Both the position numbers and the translations under genes were made by a program. A stretch of DNA of 64,000 bases. It comes from UBA4416 sp943362175 (lineage in GTDB: Bacteria; Bacteroidota; Bacteroidia; B-17B0; Aurantibacillaceae). The notes beneath the pieces were generated by a model that was given only the letters and a program-made list of their open reading frames with translations, ran no database searches and was not told the origin of the DNA. This document shows, in pieces, positions 59,577 through 64,000 of this stretch (positions are counted from its first letter, which is position 1; every line of letters begins with the position of its first letter). The stretch is taken from positions 124,001 through 188,000 of the forward strand of contig CALRIU020000006.1 of assembly GCA_943362175.1 (NCBI GenBank), read 5' to 3'.

Positions 59577-60401
59577 TTAGTGGATCCCGCTGCTGAGGCT
59601 CTCGCGCTTCATCGGGTTGATGGATAACACGGGAATATTACTGAGGTCGACGAGCTTCTGGGAAACATTGCCTACAAATAACTCCCCGATACTGAGGTCT
59701 TTCTTGTTCATCTGTACAATGAGGTCGCAATCGTTTTTATTGGCGTAGTCCACGATGGCCTCCACCATGTTATTGCTCGGGATGGATTTATTGGTACAGT
59801 TGACGCCTTTTTCCTTAATGAATTTTTTGATCTGCTGCAGGTAAGGCAGGATCTCGTCCTCATATTTATGATCGTTGGGGCTGAACACGCATACGATCCG
59901 GATGTCGGCATTGTAATATTTGGCAAGCTGAACCACAATTGGCACTTTTTCGCGGCTTTCAGGTGTATTGTCGAAAGGCAGCACGATATTTTTACAGGTA
60001 GGCTTGTTTTCCATCGAGCGGATGGTGATCACAGGGCAAGGGGCATTCCTGATAAATTTGCTGGCAGTATTGGCTCCCAGGAAGCTTCTGAACTTCACCT
60101 GGGTATCGAGGCCTATAATGATGAGCGCCGCATGCAGCTCTTCCGCTTTTTTATCCGTAAGCTCATACACATCGCCTTTCAGGTTCATGGTTTCTACCTG
60201 CATTCCGCTTTCACGGCGCGTTTGCTCCGCGAGTTTTTCCAGGTCTTCCTTGTGCTCGGTTTCACTTTTCGTAGAAACGTGCATCAGGACGATCTTCGAA
60301 TTGGTGAACCTGGCGAGGTTGTAAGATTGTTTTACCGCTACCAGCGACTGTTTAGAAAAGTCAACGGGAATAAGAATCGAGTGATTTTCTTTAATGAGCA
60401 T
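59577..60401 (-). CDS. Universal stress protein, tandem UspA domains
   Basis: A 274-residue cytoplasmic protein with two Usp units. Unit one (residues 1-145) starts HSILIPVDFSKQSLVAVKQS and has IIGLDTQVKFRSFLGANTAS, then KFIRNAPCPVITIRS. Unit two (150-274) starts KNIVLPFDNTPESREKVPIV and has VQMNKKDLSIGELFVGNVSQ. The GxxG...S/T ATP-binding motif is only partly kept. The start at 60401 is preferred to a frame from 60422. Confidence 0.9.
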   Translation of the reverse strand: MLIKENHSILIPVDFSKQSLVAVKQSYNLARFTNSKIVLMHVSTKSETEHKEDLEKLAEQTRRESGMQVETMNLKGDVYELTDKKAEELHAALIIIGLDTQVKFRSFLGANTASKFIRNAPCPVITIRSMENKPTCKNIVLPFDNTPESREKVPIVVQLAKYYNADIRIVCVFSPNDHKYEDEILPYLQQIKKFIKEKGVNCTNKSIPSNNMVEAIVDYANKNDCDLIVQMNKKDLSIGELFVGNVSQKLVDLSNIPVLSINPMKRESLSSGIH

Positions 60402-60519
60402 AGCGAAATGGGTTTTTACCAAAAATAACGAAAAATCGATAAATCCCGGTTATTAAACGACTAAAAAAATGATAAAAATTCGTAAAAACAGGCTTCCTAA
60501 CATTTAAAAACACATGTAA

Positions 60520-61305
60520 TTACCGAATCTGCAGCGAATCACTGTAGACTTTGTAATAGCGGTCGTTCTTCCAATACACGGTTTTCAGCAGCGGATCGGC
60601 AAAGGGCTTCTCAATGGTGTTGAATGTTTGGGCCTGGTATTCTTTCAACGCAAAATTCTCGTAATAGAACACATTGCCATTGATAATGCTAAATTCTTTC
60701 AGGTTTTTGATGGGAATCGTTTTATAAAAGGTTCCGTAAATGTCGAACACGAGGATGCCTTCCCCGGGGCAGTTGAGGTATAGGTAATTTCCAGACTCGC
60801 GCATGTAATTGGGCTGAATATCGAGGTCGAGGATGCGTTTGAGGTTGCCTGTTTTCACCAGTGTTTTGAGCTCGGCATCGAAGCGCATCAATTCATTGTT
60901 CTGCTTGTCGTACAGCCAGAAGCTGTTATTAAGGGAGGAGCACACCAGCGAAGCCTGCTCGTAGCCTGCCTTTTCGAGGGAAATGACCTCTGTGGCCGGG
61001 CTCAGCTGGTTGTCGAGGAACAGCACCTGCTGAAAATCCCTGTAATACACAAGGATCTTTAACGGATTGGAGATATCGACATCCTCTATCCTGCCATAGC
61101 GCTTGTTGCTGAAGGTTTTCAGAAATAGCCCCAGGGGATTGTACTTTTTAATCTCATCGCCCCGGATCACGTAAATATTCCCCAGGGCATCCACCACCGC
61201 TTTGCTGTCCTTGTCGGTAAACCTGACGGTAAGAGGTTCTGCCACCTGCGCCGAAAGCGTGGCACACAGAACCAGGAAAAGGGCTATCGTTAATTTAAAG
61301 GGCAT
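60520..61305 (-). CDS. Secreted protein, beta-propeller-like
   Basis: A 261-residue exported protein (signal peptide MPFKLTIALFLVLCATLSAQ). The mature part has repeated strands such as VVDALGNIYVIRGDEIKKYN, SSLNNSFWLYDKQNNELMRF and GNYLYLNCPGEGILVFDIYG, suggesting a beta-propeller of the NHL/6-bladed kind. The start at 61305 is preferred to 61344, which would add 13 residues before the signal. No lipobox. Role unknown; the PfkB gene is next upstream, separated by a terminator. Confidence 0.75.
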   Translation of the reverse strand: MPFKLTIALFLVLCATLSAQVAEPLTVRFTDKDSKAVVDALGNIYVIRGDEIKKYNPLGLFLKTFSNKRYGRIEDVDISNPLKILVYYRDFQQVLFLDNQLSPATEVISLEKAGYEQASLVCSSLNNSFWLYDKQNNELMRFDAELKTLVKTGNLKRILDLDIQPNYMRESGNYLYLNCPGEGILVFDIYGTFYKTIPIKNLKEFSIINGNVFYYENFALKEYQAQTFNTIEKPFADPLLKTVYWKNDRYYKVYSDSLQIR

Positions 61306-61327
61306 AAGCTTCCTGCTAAAGGTACAC

Positions 61328-61364
61328 AAAAAAAGTCCCGTCACAGGGATGTAACGGGACTTTT
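61328..61364 (-). terminator. Intrinsic terminator of the PfkB kinase gene
   Basis: AAAAGTCCCGT (61331-61341) pairs exactly with ACGGGACTTTT (61354-61364); the A run on the left gives a T tract on the minus strand. It lies 23 bases after the kinase stop. Confidence 0.9.
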
Positions 61365-61386
61365 AAAAAAATGTTGCTCAGCCGGA

Positions 61387-62310
61387 TTATACCAGGGAGA
61401 TATCAAATTGCACCAGGTCGATGAATTCCTGGATGCGCTCCTGCACGTCTTTATCAGACAGGTTGATGAGGCGTTCGGTACCGAATTTTTCAACGGTGAA
61501 GCTGGCCATAGCCGATCCGAAGATAATGGCGCGTTTCATATTCTCGAAGCTGATGTCCTGTGTTTTGGCCAGGTAACCGATGAAGCCACCGGCAAAGCTA
61601 TCGCCTGCTCCGGTAGGATCGAATACATCTTCCAGCGGAAGGGCCGGCGCGAAGAATACTTCTTCCTTATTGAACAGTAAAGCGCCGTGCTCCCCTTTTT
61701 TGATCACGAGTACTTTCGGGCCCATGGTCAGGATCTTCTGTGCGGCTTTCACCAGGGAGTATTCGCCTGAAAGCTGGCGTGCTTCCGAATCGTTGATGGT
61801 CAGCACGTCGATCTGCGACAGGGTGTTCATCAACTCATCCATGGCAATGTCCATCCAGAAATTCATGGTATCCAATACAATCAGCTTCGGACGCTTGGTG
61901 AGCTGGTTCAATACTTTTTGCTGTACCAGCGGCATGAGGTTGCCGAGCATCAGGAAATCCACCTCTTTATAGTTTTCAGGCACTACCGGATCAAATGTTT
62001 CCAGCACATTGAGCTGCGTATCCAGCGTATCGCGGGAGTTCATATCGTTATGGTAGCGCCCGCTCCAGAAAAATGATTTCTCTCCTTCTTTTACCTGGAG
62101 GCCTGCGAGGTCTACTCCTTTGGAAGTCAGGGTGTTTAAAAAGTCTTTAGGGAAATCGTCGCCGACAACAGAAACCAGGCTGATGTTTCTATGAAAGTAA
62201 GAGGCTGCCAGGGCAATATAGCTTGCTGCACCGCCAACGATTTTATCTGTTTTTCCAAAAGGTGTTTCTATAGCGTCAAAAGCGACAGTACCTACTACTA
62301 AAAGACTCAT
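61387..62310 (-). CDS. PfkB family carbohydrate/nucleoside kinase
   Basis: A 307-residue ribokinase-fold kinase. It begins with GTVAFDAIETPFGKTDKIVG and GAASYIALAASYF, has the second PfkB signature DPTGAGDSFAGGFIGYL with the catalytic Asp in GAGD, and ends in a short helix. The substrate is not identifiable from motifs; Bacteroidota members are often annotated as sugar or adenosine kinases. A TATATTTG element on the minus strand (62339-62346) lies 29 bases before the ATG. Confidence 0.92.
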   Translation of the reverse strand: MSLLVVGTVAFDAIETPFGKTDKIVGGAASYIALAASYFHRNISLVSVVGDDFPKDFLNTLTSKGVDLAGLQVKEGEKSFFWSGRYHNDMNSRDTLDTQLNVLETFDPVVPENYKEVDFLMLGNLMPLVQQKVLNQLTKRPKLIVLDTMNFWMDIAMDELMNTLSQIDVLTINDSEARQLSGEYSLVKAAQKILTMGPKVLVIKKGEHGALLFNKEEVFFAPALPLEDVFDPTGAGDSFAGGFIGYLAKTQDISFENMKRAIIFGSAMASFTVEKFGTERLINLSDKDVQERIQEFIDLVQFDISLV

Positions 62311-62346
62311 ATTTTTATGGGATTAAAAAAAATTTTGACAAATATA

Positions 62347-62377
62347 TTGTTTATTTACAAAATAGGTATTAAATTTG
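62347..62377 (+). promoter_or_regulatory. Bacteroidota promoter of tRNA-Asn
   Basis: TTG at 62347-62349, a 20-base spacer, then TAAATTTG at 62370-62377 (perfect TAnnTTTG). The predicted start at about 62384 is 28 bases before the tRNA. Spacing and elements fit the phylum's consensus. Confidence 0.7.
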
Positions 62378-62411
62378 CACTCCTTAATAAGGAAAAAATA
62401 AACCAGCGCAT

Positions 62412-62485
62412 TCCTTCTTAGCTCAGCTGGTTAGAGCACATGACTGTTAATCATGGGGTCCCTGGTTCGAGCCCAGGAGAGGGAG
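62412..62485 (+). tRNA. tRNA-Asn (anticodon GTT)
   Basis: The cloverleaf folds fully: acceptor TCCTTCT with AGAGGGA (one G-T pair), D arm GCTC/GAGC, anticodon stem CATGA/TCATG with loop CTGTTAA (anticodon GTT), T arm CCTGG-TTCGAGC-CCAGG, discriminator G85. CCA is not encoded (the genome continues CAAA). The downstream terminator is at 62487-62515. Confidence 0.97.
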
Positions 62486-62486
62486 C

Positions 62487-62515
62487 AAAAGCCATCTGTG
62501 TCAGGTGGCTTTTTT
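62487..62515 (+). terminator. Intrinsic terminator after tRNA-Asn
   Basis: GCCATCT pairs with AGGTGGC (one G-T pair) around GTGTC and is followed by six T residues. Confidence 0.85.
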
Positions 62516-62535
62516 AGTTTACGGATTTTTCTCAA

Positions 62536-62750
62536 CCGCAGAGGAATTACAGGTGACTGAGCGCAGCCGCAGGCACCATAGCACAGAGAACGTATAGGTT
62601 GGATTTGAAACCGCAGGGACGCAAAGAAAACGCGGAGACCGCAGAGCAATCATCGGTGACTGAGCGCAGCCGAAAGCACCTATGAGGACAGAGAAAACGC
62701 GGAGACCGCAGAGCGATCATCGGTGACTGAGCGCAGCCGAAGACATCTAT
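62536..62750. repeat. Tandem and dispersed repeats in the post-tRNA spacer
   Basis: Three copies of GGTGACTGAGCGCAGCCG stand at 62551, 62654 and 62721. Copies two and three lie in a direct repeat with a 67-base period (unit starts at 62626 and 62693, about 58 bases, nearly identical). The surrounding sequence is rich in CCGCAG, ACGCGGAG and GACGCAAAG strings, a type common in Bacteroidota spacers. The 325-base gap 62486-62810 holds no supportable gene. Confidence 0.7.
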
Positions 62751-62810
62751 AACTAACCGGGGAAACGCAAGCTGAATTTTACAGTTAAATGAAGAATCCT
62801 GGCGGTTGAT

Positions 62811-64000
62811 CTACCGGATCACGATCCTTCCGGGCAAATACCTTATTCCCTCGTTGATTTTAACGAAATACAGTCCTTTTGCACAAGCAGAAAGATCCAT
62901 CATGACATTTAACTCTCCTCCGTAATTCTCTGAATATACTTTTTGACCAAGCAGGTCATAGATTTCTATAGCATAGATCTTTTCAGGACCGGCAACTCTT
63001 ACAATGCCACTTGCAGGATTCGGATAAAGAGAAGCAACGATGCTGTTTGTACCGTGTGGAACGCCAAGCATGCTGCAATCTACAAAGGCAAAGGAAACCT
63101 GCTTGGCGAAGTTTATAAGCGCTGCACAATTTGAATGAAAAATGGACACACCATAGATCCCGGGAGAAGTTACCACAAGGGTATCGTTCGTTTCATTGGG
63201 AATCGGACTGCCGTTCTTCGTCCACCGTATGCTTTCCGATCCGTCGAGGCCTGTCGCCATAAACAGAATCATATTACCTATGCAGGCAGTATTCGTGTCC
63301 ACAAAGTTACCCGCGACGCTTGCATCATACCAAATTATTCCCGGCGAACGGTCAACAAAAAAAGACGGAGACATTTCTGTGCAGCCACTTTGAGTGGTGA
63401 GCACACTCAGCTCTGAGTAGAGGTTTGGATCTGCGATAACCTGATTTGTTTCACCCGGAATAGGATCATTACGGGTGTACCACTGGTAAGCGCTATACGC
63501 CTGTGTCGAAAAGGTATCGGGAATACAATGCCAGGGGAAGGTTTTAAAAACAGTAGGACTGTGTCCGCAAAAGCCGATCGTATGCTGGGTAACGGATTGC
63601 TGGCTTCCCGAAGGATCGCAGTTTGAAACGGTCAGTGTTACGGTATACGTACCGTTGGCTGCATAAGCGTGGGTTATGGTAGACATATATCCGGGATTAA
63701 GTTGCGTAGCAGTTGTGCCGTCACCGAAATCCCAGGCAAAATGATTGGAATAGGGCCCAACTCCTACATAAGGCGGCTTAAAATTAAAGATGGCTTCATT
63801 GACGCCAGAACCTATAGAATAATTAAAATCGGAGGTGGGATTTACTTTAAAGTTCCAGGCTTGGAGATTGTCGAAATGCACTGCTTTTACGGCATTTTTG
63901 ATGATAGCGGCATCTGTGGGGCTCAATACATAATTATACGTAATGAGCAAAGGACTTTTTTTGAAAATAGCGGTATAAAAGCAACAGGCGGCTACATAAG
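62811..64000 (-). CDS. 3' part of a PKD-domain protein with T9SS sorting domain
   Basis: The frame is open to the right edge of the window on the minus strand (no stop up to 64000), so the start lies outside. At least 396 codons are present. After the first 75 residues comes a PKD domain (HFAWDFGDGTTATQLNPGYM, THAYAANGTYTVTLTVSNCD). Several Ig-like stretches with Cys follow (YQWYTRNDPIPGETNQVIAD, SESIRWTKNGSPIPNETNDT). The end is a sorting domain (LYPNPASGIVRVAGPEK, EIYDLLGQKVYSENYGGEL, CAKGLYFVKINEGIRY). It is a large secreted adhesin-like protein exported by T9SS. Confidence 0.88.
   Translation of the reverse strand, partial: YVAACCFYTAIFKKSPLLITYNYVLSPTDAAIIKNAVKAVHFDNLQAWNFKVNPTSDFNYSIGSGVNEAIFNFKPPYVGVGPYSNHFAWDFGDGTTATQLNPGYMSTITHAYAANGTYTVTLTVSNCDPSGSQQSVTQHTIGFCGHSPTVFKTFPWHCIPDTFSTQAYSAYQWYTRNDPIPGETNQVIADPNLYSELSVLTTQSGCTEMSPSFFVDRSPGIIWYDASVAGNFVDTNTACIGNMILFMATGLDGSESIRWTKNGSPIPNETNDTLVVTSPGIYGVSIFHSNCAALINFAKQVSFAFVDCSMLGVPHGTNSIVASLYPNPASGIVRVAGPEKIYAIEIYDLLGQKVYSENYGGELNVMMDLSACAKGLYFVKINEGIRYLPGRIVIR

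Noticed and set aside
62431..62649. 72-codon minus-strand frame overlapping the tRNA gene
   Set aside because: It is antisense to tRNA-Asn and runs through repeats and the tRNA terminator. Frames of this kind are common artefacts at tRNA genes.
62536..62750. CRISPR array
   Set aside because: The repeats have a 67-base period with only two good copies, no regular spacers, and no cas genes are in the window.

Overview
The window is about 64 kb of a Bacteroidota chromosome, most likely from the Chitinophagaceae or a near relative. Three things point there. Secreted proteins end in type IX secretion (T9SS) sorting domains (255-1754, 6119-7438, 62811-64000). The clearest promoters carry the TAnnTTTG -7 element of this phylum (2448, 7492, 40865, 42201, 62370). 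The gene content is typical: a DUF4476 protein, short Crp/Fnr regulators, a bifunctional DAHP synthase/chorismate mutase and a flexirubin/aryl-polyene-like ketosynthase set. I see no rRNA, CRISPR array, prophage or complete insertion sequence. There is one tRNA, tRNA-Asn(GTT) at 62412-62485.

Layout. 1-8.3 kb (+ strand): secreted proteins, two Crp/Fnr regulators, a PP2C phosphatase, a Sir2 deacylase overlapping the second regulator, an NQO-like flavoprotein and a serine hydrolase. 8.4-12.7 kb (-): a tightly packed operon of aspS, a TauE-like permease, mltG and a degenerate DEAD-box-like protein. 13-14.5 kb: an AAA ATPase/nuclease-like gene bracketed by two hairpins with the same core. 14.5-16.8 kb (-): a Tat-targeted superoxide dismutase with a lone biotin carrier protein, and a secreted protein. 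16.9-30.5 kb: mostly housekeeping (peptide-binding lipoprotein, J-domain protein, hydrolase, DAHP synthase/chorismate mutase, two glycosyltransferases, an SDR, a sigma factor and a ClpP-like protease). 30.5-33.1 kb (-): an HD hydrolase and small unknown or lipoprotein genes. 33.2-38.5 kb (-): a ketosynthase/ACP operon containing two active-type and two Cys-less ketosynthase-like proteins plus a polysaccharide deacetylase. 38.5-40 kb: an AT-rich secreted-protein gene. 40-45 kb: rpmF and its DUF177 partner, fbp, a SpoIIE-type phosphatase and a decayed copy of the fbp 3' end.

45.2-55.9 kb (-) is the most unusual part. A 2027-residue SpvB/FG-GAP/RHS protein ends in a probable deaminase toxin. It lies downstream of a two-gene module of small beta-rich proteins present twice in tandem (order B-A-B-A in transcription direction). 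Upstream of these are a response regulator, a histidine kinase, a membrane protein and an unknown gene. I find no immunity gene after the toxin end. 56-62.3 kb (-) is ordinary: a MORN-type protein, a CarboxypepD_reg-like protein, an AsmA-like protein, a universal stress protein and a PfkB kinase. The window ends in tRNA-Asn, a repeat-rich spacer and the 3' part of a PKD/T9SS protein.

Several non-coding spacers hold structured dispersed repeats of at least four kinds. One short palindromic module (core CTGAGCGCAGCCGAAGCACC) is nested inside two different repeat types. All functions come from reading motifs by eye; no database search was run.
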